Assembly (NCBI GenBank): GCA_902489255.1
Contig: CABTZF010000008.1
Span: 1-58,315, forward strand
Direction: 5' to 3'
DNA: 58,315 nt
Origin: an uncultured Peptoniphilus sp.
GTDB lineage: Bacteria > Bacillota > Clostridia > Tissierellales > Peptoniphilaceae
Made by a program: the position numbers and the translations under genes. The first letter of the stretch is position 1; every line of letters begins with the position of its first letter. Of the stretch, positions 26,517 to 35,177 are shown piece by piece. Under the pieces are notes generated by a model that was not told where the DNA came from, ran no database searches, and worked only from the letters and a program-made list of their open reading frames with translations.

Positions 26517-27506
26517 TTAATTTATTAAAGATATATTTATAAGATTTTGACCATCAAGAGTTGCCGTTCCTTCAACCATATCTCCAATGGTATGGTCATA
26601 GATGCTTTCTGTTAAAATTGACTTTGGTAAAATTAAATTTTTATTATCACTTTCCATAATATCCAATTCCAAATATTTTATCGTTCCGCCATCTATTATT
26701 TTATTAACCCTTGCCCTAAAATTAACCCTTGAATTTAAAAGCTCGTACTGGCCATTTTCATTGTTTGTTAATTTGTCGCCTGAATTTTTATTAATTATAT
26801 TCGAATCATTAATAACACTATTATCCTCAATTGAATCATAAGTTGGATTATTTAAGATATAATCCCTTGTTTTAGATGTAATGACTGCCATTTCTGCCCT
26901 TCTTATATACTTACTTCCGTTAAAATTGCCTTCAGAGCCCTCTTTTGAAAAAATCCCTGCATCTATTAAATTTGGTAAAATATCTTTAATTTCTCCAGGA
27001 ATGTTATTAATATCCATATACGTTAGGCTTAGAGTGTTATTTTTTTTATTCATTTTTAAAGACCTGGCAAATAATAAGGCTATAGTATTCCTTGAAGGAT
27101 AAACCTTACCTGAAATTAAATTCTTATTATAAGCAGATTTCAAAGTAGCTTCTGTAACTATTTGCCTATCAAGAGCAAAAGCACAAGAATCCTTTGCCCA
27201 CTCGGGAATTTTATATTCATCCAAAATATTTTCATATTTCATTTTAGCTTGATCTATACTATTATCTGTGGGTTTATTAACAGTCTTAAGTATTTGCAAG
27301 GTTTCCAAAAATGAAACAGCTCTTCCCGGCATGAATGTTCCATTTGGAAAGCCTGTTAAAATATTTTCTTCACTAAGCTTATAAATATGTTCATAAGCCC
27401 AAGAATATTTTCCATTTTTTTGAACATCTTTAAAATCTTTTGCAAAAATTATACAAGGACTAATAACTAATAAAGTTGCTAATATTATAAATTTTTTTAT
27501 TTTCAT
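26517..27506 (-). CDS. S-layer homology (SLH) domain protein, shorter paralogue
   Basis: A 329-residue exported protein. Signal peptide of about 22 residues (cut near IFA-KDF), then three SLH-like repeats: FKDVQKNGKYSWAYEHIYKLSEENILTGFP..., a degenerate middle repeat ending NTIALLFARSL, and YMDIN...YIRRAEMAVI. A roughly 110-residue C-terminal region (about 220-329) has a predicted beta-rich fold. SLH domains usually hold proteins to pyruvylated wall polymers. It shares its plan with the gene at 27776-29761. It is 15 bp from tcdA and so likely heads that transcript. Confidence 0.85.
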   Translation of the reverse strand: MKIKKFIILATLLVISPCIIFAKDFKDVQKNGKYSWAYEHIYKLSEENILTGFPNGTFMPGRAVSFLETLQILKTVNKPTDNSIDQAKMKYENILDEYKIPEWAKDSCAFALDRQIVTEATLKSAYNKNLISGKVYPSRNTIALLFARSLKMNKKNNTLSLTYMDINNIPGEIKDILPNLIDAGIFSKEGSEGNFNGSKYIRRAEMAVITSKTRDYILNNPTYDSIEDNSVINDSNIINKNSGDKLTNNENGQYELLNSRVNFRARVNKIIDGGTIKYLELDIMESDNKNLILPKSILTESIYDHTIGDMVEGTATLDGQNLINISLIN

Positions 27507-27524
27507 TTTATCACTCCAAAAAAT

Positions 27525-27533
27525 ATTATAACA
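27525..27533 (-). promoter_or_regulatory. Extended -10 promoter of the SLH-tcdA-pcrA-ligA-gatCAB transcript
   Basis: TGTTATAAT on the minus strand, about 20 bp before the ribosome site TTGGAGTGA. No good -35 is seen, as expected for extended -10 promoters. The rest of 27540-27700 is AT-rich sequence without recognisable content. Confidence 0.55.
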
Positions 27534-27706
27534 TAAGTAAATATTATTAAAAATAAAAAGCTTGTTTCTGTTTATATTGAAAATCTTGTATGTTAAGAAA
27601 TTAAAAATTTATACAACTTATCTATAATAAATTTAATAACATTATAACTTTTTAAAAAACCGGACTTTTCATCCTATATTTAATTTTAAAAAAATGATAT
27701 TTAAAA

Positions 27707-27737
27707 TCCCCCTTAATCCGAAAACGGATAAGGGGGA
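27707..27737 (-). terminator. Strong terminator after the large SLH gene
   Basis: Stem CCCCCTTAATCCG / CGGATAAGGGGG (one base bulged), loop AAAA, followed on the minus strand by T-rich sequence. It lies about 40 bp downstream of the stop at 27776 and separates this gene from the next operon. Confidence 0.8.
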
Positions 27738-27775
27738 TCACTATTATTCTTTTTTAATTTTAAAGCACTTGAAAA

Positions 27776-29761
27776 TTAATAAAAATAACCATTTCTGTAA
27801 TCATATCTGCCATAATTATAATTATTAAATTCCCATGTTCCTTTATAGCTATTGTCTGGTGTTTCCAAATAGTATGATGGAGAAACATACACAATAGATA
27901 CATTATTCCAATCATTATTAGAATCTAAATAACCGCTGATGTCAACAATATCTTTTTCTGAAAATCTGTTATTAACCTTTAATCTATATCTATTTCCTAA
28001 TACTACAGCTCTGTTATCAGATTTAAGTATATTAATAACAACTTCATATTCTCGGTCATAATAATTTCTACCTATATCCGTTGAACTTATAATTTGACCT
28101 CTTGCATTAAAGTTTCTGGAATTAGCATTTGAAATAAATATAATTCTCCTAACTTTGTTTAATGAATCAAGCTCTAACTTAACATAAAGACCTACATATT
28201 TATCATCTCGCCTTATTGGAATTCTTGAACCATTTTCATCTTCAAAACTCCAATTATCAGCTAAAGAATATACTTTTTCTCTATTATCGGAGCCTAAAAT
28301 TTTAATAGAGTTATTAAAATAATCATCCGGCCTAAATTCTATTATTTTACCTTGTATAAGGTTATTTCCTTCACCTAATTCAATTGCAACCTTATAATTA
28401 GACCTTATAATTATAGTATCTCCCTTTCTTAAAGAATTGATTAAATCAGATTTCGTATCATTAGTTATGAAGAATTTATAATCTTTATTATCTTGTAATT
28501 GTAATGTTAGGTACCCATTGCTTCTGTCAGTAGAGAAGTCGGTAATCTTACCTTTTACATTAGTATCTTTTGGGAATAAATTAATTTCTGTAATTTTATT
28601 ATTAGCATCTGTTTTAAATTCAACCAAATCATCAATGTTAATTTTATTTATATCAATTTTATTTCCAAAAGCTGTAATCTTTACGTTGCTATCTAAATCA
28701 AAAGTTTTAGTATCAGATGTTGAAACCTTAGAGGTAGTTCTGAAATCAATGTTTGAACTGTTCTCCCTATACCTTATAGTGAGTTGATTTGTTCCCTTGG
28801 AATTCACATAACCTACCATGTCTTGTGACATAGAAGTAATTTCTACAACTTTTGCTATTCCAAGATTATCAGAACTGCTTGTTTTTTCATATTCAATTTT
28901 AACTGTTTGACCGGTTTGTAAATCTTCAAACTTAGCAGCCTTTCCTTGTGCTTTATAAGTTGTAGATTGGCTTAATTCGAAAGAATATTTTGATGAATTA
29001 CTTTCAAGAATTAAAACATTAACATTATTTAACTTAGATGCTAAAACAACCTTACCTGTCATAGATTCTGTTTTTGCTACTAATTGATTCTTCTTAGCAT
29101 AATCAAAACTTGCCTTTGTGATTATTGCCATTTCTGATCTTCTTATAGCCCTGTCGCCATTAAAATACCCATCAGACCCCGTAGAAGCAAATACTCCTTC
29201 CTTTACAAGAGAAGCTAAATATCCTTTTACACTTGATGACATCTTATCTTTATCTTTATGTTGTAAATATGATTCATCTCCTTTAGAAGAAAGTTTTAAA
29301 CCTCTTGCAAAAAATACGGCAATATCAGCCCTATTAGGAAATTTGCTGGCGTTACTAAAGAAACCTTTACTTGCAGCATCCTTAAATTCACTTTCAGAAA
29401 TAATATCCCTATATAAAGCTACACTCATAGCTTTTTGAGCCCAATTGCTAACATCATTATCTTTAACTAGTTTTCCATACTTATTATCTGCTTCTTTAAT
29501 TTCATCGTCACTGGGATTAATAACTTGTATAAGTAGTTGCATAACTTCAGGAAAAGAGACTGGTCTTTCCGGCTTAAATGTACCATCTGTATATCCGGAA
29601 ATAACATTATTATTACTTAATACATCTATAGCATCATAAGCCCATGAGTAATTTCCGCCTCTTTTAACATCGCTAAAAGATTTTGCATAAACACTTGTAC
29701 TTGCCAAAGTTATTGCACTTAATCCTATTACTAATGCTCTTTTTAATTTTAAATTTGCCAT
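27776..29761 (-). CDS. S-layer homology (SLH) domain protein, larger paralogue
   Basis: A 661-residue secreted protein. Signal peptide ends near VYA-KSF (about residue 26). Three SLH repeats occupy about 28-220 (FSDVKRGGNYSWAYDAIDVLSNNNVISGY; NRADIAVFFARGL; GDRAIRRSEMAIIT). The remaining 440 residues are beta-rich repeated segments (KGKITDFSTDRSNGYLTL, QGKIIEFRPDDYFN, RGQIISSTDI) each about 80-100 residues apart, suggesting tandem small beta domains. The C-terminus is rich in Tyr and Asn. The strong AGGAGG ribosome site and extended -10 suggest high expression; it could be a major surface protein, which is inference. Confidence 0.87.
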   Translation of the reverse strand: MANLKLKRALVIGLSAITLASTSVYAKSFSDVKRGGNYSWAYDAIDVLSNNNVISGYTDGTFKPERPVSFPEVMQLLIQVINPSDDEIKEADNKYGKLVKDNDVSNWAQKAMSVALYRDIISESEFKDAASKGFFSNASKFPNRADIAVFFARGLKLSSKGDESYLQHKDKDKMSSSVKGYLASLVKEGVFASTGSDGYFNGDRAIRRSEMAIITKASFDYAKKNQLVAKTESMTGKVVLASKLNNVNVLILESNSSKYSFELSQSTTYKAQGKAAKFEDLQTGQTVKIEYEKTSSSDNLGIAKVVEITSMSQDMVGYVNSKGTNQLTIRYRENSSNIDFRTTSKVSTSDTKTFDLDSNVKITAFGNKIDINKINIDDLVEFKTDANNKITEINLFPKDTNVKGKITDFSTDRSNGYLTLQLQDNKDYKFFITNDTKSDLINSLRKGDTIIIRSNYKVAIELGEGNNLIQGKIIEFRPDDYFNNSIKILGSDNREKVYSLADNWSFEDENGSRIPIRRDDKYVGLYVKLELDSLNKVRRIIFISNANSRNFNARGQIISSTDIGRNYYDREYEVVINILKSDNRAVVLGNRYRLKVNNRFSEKDIVDISGYLDSNNDWNNVSIVYVSPSYYLETPDNSYKGTWEFNNYNYGRYDYRNGYFY

Positions 29762-29788
29762 AATTACCTCCTATAATGACTTAAAAAC

Positions 29789-29797
29789 ATTATAACA
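29789..29797 (-). promoter_or_regulatory. Extended -10 promoter of the large SLH gene
   Basis: TGTTATAAT on the minus strand, about 28 bp upstream of the start codon, followed by ribosome site AGGAGG. No clear -35. Confidence 0.55.
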
Positions 29798-29882
29798 CAG
29801 CTTACAAATAATGCATATTACATTTTTATAACAACTTATTGACAAAGAATCAATAAATAAATATGTTATTTTATAATTTTTT

Positions 29883-29891
29883 TGATATAAT
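29883..29891 (+). promoter_or_regulatory. Extended -10 promoter of the SirC-like gene
   Basis: TGATATAAT, 19 bp upstream of the ATG with AGAGGGGTGAT as ribosome site. A second possibility is TTGACA at about 29841 with a 17-bp spacer to TATGTT. Confidence 0.5.
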
Positions 29892-29910
29892 CTATTAGAG
29901 GGGTGATTCT

Positions 29911-30729
29911 ATGCGTTATTTACCTATTAGCTTAGACACAAGAGATAAAAATATCCTTGTGCTCGGTGGCGGTTATATGGCTTATTCTGCAATAAAAATT
30001 TTAGCCAAAACCGAGGCGACTATTTATGTAATAGCTGAAAATATTAATGATGAAATAAAGAAGCTTGCTGATAATTATGAAGAAAAAAGATTTAAACTTA
30101 AGGAACAAGAATTAACCGAAAACTTTATTTTCATGGGTTATGACTATCTAATTATCGCTACTGAAAATTTTGAAATTAATCAAGCTATGGAAAAACGTGC
30201 CATTGACAAAAAAATGATATATCAAAGATGTGATATCCTTAGTTCTTCAACTATAAACTTAAATAAAGTTTTAGAATATGGTTCTATTACTGTAGGCATA
30301 AATAATTCTAAAATAAATCCTACCATTACCGATAAGGTTTATAGAGATATTGAAACATTATTAGATTCTTATTCTTTAGACAAATTAAATACCTTAAACC
30401 TTATAAGGAGTGAGCTTATAAGAAAAAATTCCCAAGATATTGATAATATAATTGAGAAATTACTAACTGAAGATGATAAAATTTTATCTGATGTTTATAA
30501 AATATTGCCAATATATAAAATTGATAATGGTAAATCTATGCTTGATCTGGTAAATGCTGTAAAAAACAATGATTCCATTAATTTGGAAAAAGAAAATACT
30601 AATAAAGAAGAAATTATTGAAGAAAATATAAAAGATTTTAAACAATTAGATGAAGATGCTAATAAAGAAGAAATCACTGAAGAAAATATTGATAATTTAG
30701 ATAAATTAGAAGAAGATTCTAAGGAATAA
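29911..30729 (+). CDS. Precorrin-2 dehydrogenase-like (SirC/CysG N-terminal) NAD(P)-binding protein
   Basis: A 272-residue protein. Residues 1-115 match the Rossmann domain of siroheme-synthase dehydrogenases (RYLPISLDTRDKNILVLGGGYMAYSAIKIL), which oxidise precorrin-2 with NAD. A helical middle region (about 120-200) resembles the dimerisation part of SirC. No siroheme or haem genes are nearby, so the substrate is uncertain. The C-terminal 45 residues are acidic and contain a duplicated 20-residue unit (NKEEIIEENI.../NKEEITEENI...) encoded by a 60-bp direct repeat. Ribosome site AGGGGTGAT. Confidence 0.75.
   Translation: MRYLPISLDTRDKNILVLGGGYMAYSAIKILAKTEATIYVIAENINDEIKKLADNYEEKRFKLKEQELTENFIFMGYDYLIIATENFEINQAMEKRAIDKKMIYQRCDILSSSTINLNKVLEYGSITVGINNSKINPTITDKVYRDIETLLDSYSLDKLNTLNLIRSELIRKNSQDIDNIIEKLLTEDDKILSDVYKILPIYKIDNGKSMLDLVNAVKNNDSINLEKENTNKEEIIEENIKDFKQLDEDANKEEITEENIDNLDKLEEDSKE
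30601..30720 (+). repeat. 60-bp tandem duplication within the SirC-like gene
   Basis: Two in-register 60-bp units (30601-30660 and 30661-30720) both begin AATAAAGAAGAAAT and diverge mainly in the middle. They encode two 20-residue acidic segments at the protein's C-terminus. Being a multiple of three, copy-number change would keep the frame. Confidence 0.8.
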
Positions 30730-30757
30730 TTGGGTATAAATAGTCTGAGGTGATATT

Positions 30758-31039
30758 ATGCTTGGTTTTACCGGTAACACGGCAGGAAAAATTTTTAACG
30801 AAGATAAGTTTACAGTTGTAAAAAAATCTCTTGCTGAGGGCGAAAAAATTGAAAAACACAATCATCCGAATGAAATTGTGCTTTTTATTGTTGTGAAGGG
30901 TTGTTTGAAAATAATCCTTGGTAATAATGAAGAACATACTTTGAAACCAGGAGAAATCTTAAAATTTGACGGAGACAATTTTATATGTGCAGAGGCTCCG
31001 GTAGATAGTGAAGCTTTTGTAACATTAATAAAAAAATAG
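30758..31039 (+). CDS. Small cupin-domain protein
   Basis: A 93-residue single-domain cupin. Motif 1 is HNHPNE with H34, H36 and E39 as likely metal ligands; the KPGEIL turn follows. The motif-2 histidine expected near residue 78-80 is absent (NFICAEAPVD), so metal binding may be altered. Function is unknown; such small cupins may bind sugars, hormones or metals. It follows the SirC-like gene by 28 bp with its own AGGTGAT ribosome site and is likely co-transcribed. Confidence 0.8.
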   Translation: MLGFTGNTAGKIFNEDKFTVVKKSLAEGEKIEKHNHPNEIVLFIVVKGCLKIILGNNEEHTLKPGEILKFDGDNFICAEAPVDSEAFVTLIKK

Positions 31040-31065
31040 AAACTGTAAATAGTTTCTATTTTTTT
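31035..31065. terminator. Bidirectional terminator between the cupin and a small membrane-protein gene
   Basis: Perfect 10-bp stem AATAGAAACT/AGTTTCTATT, 6-nt loop, flanked by A-run on the left and T-run on the right, so it can stop transcripts from both sides. The stem contains the stop codons of both convergent genes. Confidence 0.8.
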
Positions 31066-31259
31066 AATATAAAATCTTTTATTACTCTTTTGTTAAAAAT
31101 AAACAGGCATATTAATAAAACTCCCACAGAAACAAATCCGCTTTGATGGGATTGCCATCTTTTATAATAATAAAATGTACCTAGCATGAAAGTTATATCA
31201 ACAATTATAATTATAATAGCCCATAATATCTTGATATTTCTTTCTTCTTTTTTATTCAT
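31056..31259 (-). CDS. Small membrane protein of unknown function
   Basis: A 67-residue protein with two predicted membrane helices (about 10-31 and 42-56) separated by YYYKRWQSHQSGF and a basic C-terminus (NKRVIKDFILKK). Ribosome site GGTGG lies 6 nt before the ATG. Its size and topology support a real gene, but I recognise no family. It converges on the cupin gene. The gap 31260-31396 is AT-rich with nothing recognised. Confidence 0.6.
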   Translation of the reverse strand: MNKKEERNIKILWAIIIIIVDITFMLGTFYYYKRWQSHQSGFVSVGVLLICLFIFNKRVIKDFILKK

Positions 31260-31396
31260 CTAACCACCAACTTTTTAGTTCTGATTTTAATTTAAAAATA
31301 TATTATTTTTACGCTAAAATTTTATACTATTTAAAATAATTTTTATATTTTTAACTTTAATTTTAATAATAAATTATAATAATCTTAACATAAAAA

Positions 31397-31427
31397 TTCC
31401 GCAGTTACAATTATAATAACTGCGGAA
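31397..31427 (-). terminator. Terminator after ppsA
   Basis: Perfect 11-bp stem TTCCGCAGTTA/TAACTGCGGAA with a 9-nt loop; on the minus strand it is followed by TTTTTA. It lies 8 bp past the ppsA stop. Confidence 0.85.
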
Positions 31428-31434
31428 AATTATA

Positions 31435-33801
31435 TTATAAATTACGTAATTTTTTTAATATTATTTTTTGTTCAACACTTGCTACAAGTCTTCTTGTGTA
31501 TTCAACTGTATCAGGATTTACAGAAATTGAAGTTATACCACATTCAACTAAAAATTCGCAAAGTTCAGGATATTGGCTTGGTCCTTGTCCACAAATTGAG
31601 CAAGTTATTCCTTCTTCATTTGCAGCTTCAATCAAAATTTTAAGGGCTCTTTTTACTGCTTCGTTTCTTTCATCAAAATAACCCATATTATTTAATACTC
31701 CACTATCTCTATCTGCTCCCATGGTTAATTGAGTTAAATCGTTTGAACCGATTGAGAATCCATCAACTAATCTTGCAAATTCTCTTGCTTGCATTACTAC
31801 TGACGGAACTTCAGCCATTATCCAAATTTTGAAGTTTTTAGATTGTTTTAAGCCTTCTGATGCCATTATATCTTTAACAACAACAAGTTCTTCAGGAGTT
31901 CTAACAAATGGAAGCATAGCAATTACATTTGTTAGTCCATATTCTTCACGAACTTTTTTCATTGCTCTGCATTCAAGTCTAAATCCTTCCTCATATTCAG
32001 GAGAAATATATCTTGAAACTCCTCTCCAACCGATCATAGGATTTTGTTCAATAGGTTCAACTTCATCTCCGCCCTTTAATCCTCTAAATTCATTAGTTCT
32101 GAAGTCGCTCATTCTAACTACTACATTTTTAGGATAAAGAGCTTGAGCTACTTTTGCAATTCCTTCTGCGAGTTTTTCTATCATGAAGTCGCCTTGACCT
32201 GTCTTTGCAAGATACATAGGGTGTGCTCCTATTGCATTTGTAAAAATAAATTCAGTTCTCATAAGACCTATACCGTCAAGAGGTAAATCTTTATATCTAT
32301 CAATTAAACTAGGTTCTCCAAGATTCATATAAATTTTTGTAGCTGTTACCGGAGCAAATATATTTTTAAGTTGGTCAATATTTCCAATACCTAATCCTTG
32401 TTGATTAGATGTTTCTTCTTTTTTAGATTCTTTCAGTACATTCCCTTCATATACAATTCCTCTAGTCGCATCAACCGTTACAACTTGACCTGTTTTTAAA
32501 ACCTTAGTGGCTTCTTTTGAACCAACTATACAAGGAATTTGTAATTCTCTTGAAACGATAGCTGCGTGGCAAGTTCTGCCGCCTTCATCAGTTACAACTC
32601 CTGCTGCTTTTCTCATTGCAGGTACCATATCAGGATTTGTCATTCCTGTAACTAAAATATCACCATCTTCGACAAGATTGATTTCAGAAACATCTTTAAT
32701 TAATTTAACTTTACCACGACCAATTCCCGGGCTTGCTGCAAGTCCTTTTACTAAAGTTACTAATTTTTCTTCTGCCACTTCTCCGATTTCCTCCTTGTTT
32801 TCATTTTCTTTTAAAGTTGTAATAGGTCTTGCTTGCAAGAAATAAAATTCCTTGGTATCTTTGTCAAATCCCCATTCTGTATCTTGAACTGAACCATAAT
32901 GAGCTTCAACTTTTTTGCCCATTTCAACAAGCTTCTTTAATTCATTTTCGCTCAGGCATTCGCTGTTAACAGCATCTTTTCCAAGAACATCAGAAACTTT
33001 AACTACTTCAGTTCCTATTCCTGACGGTTTTTTAACAACCATAGATTCTTTTGAAGCTATGGTTTTTTCTATAATTTTTCCGGATTTCTTATCTATAACA
33101 TATTCATCAGGAGTTACTGTACCTGATACAACCGCTTCTCCGAGTCCGTAACTAGCGTTAATCATCATCTGATTTACATCACTTGTCACAGGGTTTGCTG
33201 TAAACATTACACCTGATTTTTCAGAATTAACCATTTTTTGTACAACTACACTAAGTGCTACATCAAAATGATTATAATGTTGTTTTTCTCTATAATAAAT
33301 TGCTCTTGAAGTCCATAAAGAGGCAAAACAATCTCTAATATGCTTTAATAACTCATCTTCTCCTGAAATATGAAGGTAAGTATCTTGTTGCCCTGCAAAT
33401 GATGCATCCGGCAAATCTTCCGCCGTAGCTGAAGATCTAACCGCAACTTCAGGATTCTTAACTCCTATTTTATTTGAAAATTCTCTATAAGCCGTTAAAA
33501 TTTCTTCTTTTAGTTCAGGATAAAATTCTCCTTCTCTAATTTTCTTTTGAATATCTTTTGAAACTTGAGTTAATTTATCAGTATCTTCAACATCAAGAGA
33601 TTCCATTAAAAGTCTTACAATTTCATCTAATCCTGCATAGTCAATAAATTTTAAGTATGATTGTGCTGTGACGCAAAATCCTGGGGGAACTGGCAAACCA
33701 AAAGCTGTAAGTTCTCCTAAATTAGCTCCCTTTCCGCCAACAATTCCCACATCTTTTTTAGAAATTTCATCAAACCATTTAATATATTTATACTTGGACA
33801 T
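31435..33801 (-). CDS. ppsA: Phosphoenolpyruvate synthase
   Basis: A 788-residue PEP synthase that makes PEP from pyruvate and ATP, releasing AMP and phosphate. Order: N-terminal ATP-grasp nucleotide domain (GGKGANLGEL at 22-31, VRSSATAEDLPDASFAGQ), phosphohistidine domain with GGRTCHAAI (H412), and the C-terminal PEP/pyruvate TIM barrel (IGLMRTEF, GSNDLTQLTMGADRD, CSICGQGPSQ). All key motifs are intact. It allows gluconeogenesis from pyruvate. AAAGGAGG ribosome site; transcribed alone. Confidence 0.96.
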   Translation of the reverse strand: MSKYKYIKWFDEISKKDVGIVGGKGANLGELTAFGLPVPPGFCVTAQSYLKFIDYAGLDEIVRLLMESLDVEDTDKLTQVSKDIQKKIREGEFYPELKEEILTAYREFSNKIGVKNPEVAVRSSATAEDLPDASFAGQQDTYLHISGEDELLKHIRDCFASLWTSRAIYYREKQHYNHFDVALSVVVQKMVNSEKSGVMFTANPVTSDVNQMMINASYGLGEAVVSGTVTPDEYVIDKKSGKIIEKTIASKESMVVKKPSGIGTEVVKVSDVLGKDAVNSECLSENELKKLVEMGKKVEAHYGSVQDTEWGFDKDTKEFYFLQARPITTLKENENKEEIGEVAEEKLVTLVKGLAASPGIGRGKVKLIKDVSEINLVEDGDILVTGMTNPDMVPAMRKAAGVVTDEGGRTCHAAIVSRELQIPCIVGSKEATKVLKTGQVVTVDATRGIVYEGNVLKESKKEETSNQQGLGIGNIDQLKNIFAPVTATKIYMNLGEPSLIDRYKDLPLDGIGLMRTEFIFTNAIGAHPMYLAKTGQGDFMIEKLAEGIAKVAQALYPKNVVVRMSDFRTNEFRGLKGGDEVEPIEQNPMIGWRGVSRYISPEYEEGFRLECRAMKKVREEYGLTNVIAMLPFVRTPEELVVVKDIMASEGLKQSKNFKIWIMAEVPSVVMQAREFARLVDGFSIGSNDLTQLTMGADRDSGVLNNMGYFDERNEAVKRALKILIEAANEEGITCSICGQGPSQYPELCEFLVECGITSISVNPDTVEYTRRLVASVEQKIILKKLRNL

Positions 33802-33828
33802 TTAGCTCCTCCTTTTATTACTGATAAT

Positions 33829-33837
33829 ATTATAGCA
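33829..33837 (-). promoter_or_regulatory. Extended -10 promoter of ppsA
   Basis: TGCTATAAT on the minus strand, about 27 bp upstream of the start codon. The -35 region is weak (GTGTAA, 3 of 6). Confidence 0.55.
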
Positions 33838-33908
33838 CAAATATAATTATGTTACACTATTTTTATTTTTTTCTCTTAAAAATTTTTTGATTTTATCAAA
33901 AAAAATTA

Positions 33909-33944
33909 AAAGACAGACTCCAAAACTTGTAATAATCTGTCTTT
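33909..33944 (-). terminator. Terminator after the CYTH gene
   Basis: 9-bp stem AAAGACAGA/TCTGTCTTT with an 18-nt loop, followed on the minus strand by TAATTTTTTTT. It ends the yhaO-yhaN-phosphoesterase-CYTH transcript. Confidence 0.75.
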
Positions 33945-33964
33945 AACCAATTTTCTTCATAGCT

Positions 33965-34498
33965 TTATTTTTTTAAGGTTTTTATTAATTCTGAAATTGA
34001 TAAGGTAGAAATATCTTCCTGTGAAATCCCCAACATTTTTGCAAACTTATATATTTCTTCTTCACTAGGTCCTTCAATTTCTGCATAGGGATATGGATAT
34101 GTTGCCTTATCCCATGTATCCAAATCAATAATAAAATCTTTGTATTGATACTTTCTCCTATATTTTTCACCGGGATATTGTTTGTCATAGCCCATTAATT
34201 TTAAAATAGTCAATAATTCATTAACGTCATCAAAAGTTATGGTATGTTCCATATTATCTCTAACGTTTACATTAGATAGGTTTTCCTTAAAAGTTAAATA
34301 GTTAATTGTACTATCCTTAGTTTTAGTTATTCTAACTCTTAAATATCCATCTTTTTTATAGATCTTGTGCCCGGTGGAATTAATTCTTATGTTTTTTTGA
34401 TTTTCCTCACCTAAAAAAGTTGCTCCCAAGTCTATCAATTTCTTTTCAAATTCTTGCAAATCCAAATTTAAAATTTTTAATTCTATTTCTCTTTTCAT
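33965..34498 (-). CDS. CYTH-domain protein (class IV adenylate cyclase-like/triphosphatase)
   Basis: A 177-residue CYTH (CyaB-thiamine triphosphatase) domain protein. The signature E4-I-E6-L-K8 starts the triphosphate tunnel; further charged strands (YLRVRITK, RKYQYKDFIIDLD, YAEIEGPSEEE) agree. Family members make cAMP or hydrolyse triphosphates or tripolyphosphate; the substrate cannot be told here. The ATG overlaps the upstream phosphoesterase stop (ATGA). Confidence 0.88.
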   Translation of the reverse strand: MKREIELKILNLDLQEFEKKLIDLGATFLGEENQKNIRINSTGHKIYKKDGYLRVRITKTKDSTINYLTFKENLSNVNVRDNMEHTITFDDVNELLTILKLMGYDKQYPGEKYRRKYQYKDFIIDLDTWDKATYPYPYAEIEGPSEEEIYKFAKMLGISQEDISTLSISELIKTLKK

Positions 34499-35175
34499 GG
34501 TCTAATCCTTTCTAATTTAAAATCCAAAAAATCACTGGCGATAAATTTATATTCTACACCATCTATTATACCCTCATAATGATATTTGTGACCCTGTCCG
34601 TGCAAATGCCCATACAAACATAATTCTACATTGTATTGACTAAGAATTTTTGTAAAGTCACTAGCACTATGGTCCTGATTAAAGGGAGGATAATGAATCG
34701 CTGCTATAATTCTCTTATTTTTTGCTTTTTCCAAAGAGTTTTTAAGTCTATTTACTTCCCTATCATATATCTTTATATCATCTTCTGTAAATTCACAAGA
34801 ATCCTTTGAAATCCATCCTCTGGTTCCGCAAATTGATATATCCTGGTATTCATAGGAATTATTATATAAAAAATTTATTGTTTTTAAATCCAAATTATTC
34901 ATTTTCTTTAAAGATGACCACCAATAGTCATGATTTCCCTTTGAAATTATTTTTCTCCCCGGAAGGGAATCTATAACCTTTAAGTCATGTGCTGCATCTG
35001 AAAGCTTTAATGCCCAGGAAATATCACCCGGCAAAAGGACTAAATCTTCATCTTTAACTTTTGATTTCCAATCGTCAATAATTTTTGTGTCATGTCCTTT
35101 CCAATTATCGCCAAATATATCCATGGGCTTTTGCAGGGTAAAATCAAAATGCAGGTCTGCTATTGCATATATCAT
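34495..35175 (-). CDS. Calcineurin-like metallophosphoesterase
   Basis: A 226-residue phosphoesterase with the di-metal motifs DLHFD (N-terminus), GDISWA, GNHDYWW and the C-terminal YGHLHG. No extra domain gives the substrate. An upstream GTG (35181) is in frame, but GAGGTGA lies just before the ATG at 35175, and that ribosome site contains the yhaN stop; I use 35175. It is the third gene of the yhaO-yhaN operon. Confidence 0.88.
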   Translation of the reverse strand: MIYAIADLHFDFTLQKPMDIFGDNWKGHDTKIIDDWKSKVKDEDLVLLPGDISWALKLSDAAHDLKVIDSLPGRKIISKGNHDYWWSSLKKMNNLDLKTINFLYNNSYEYQDISICGTRGWISKDSCEFTEDDIKIYDREVNRLKNSLEKAKNKRIIAAIHYPPFNQDHSASDFTKILSQYNVELCLYGHLHGQGHKYHYEGIIDGVEYKFIASDFLDFKLERIRP

Positions 35176-35177
35176 TT

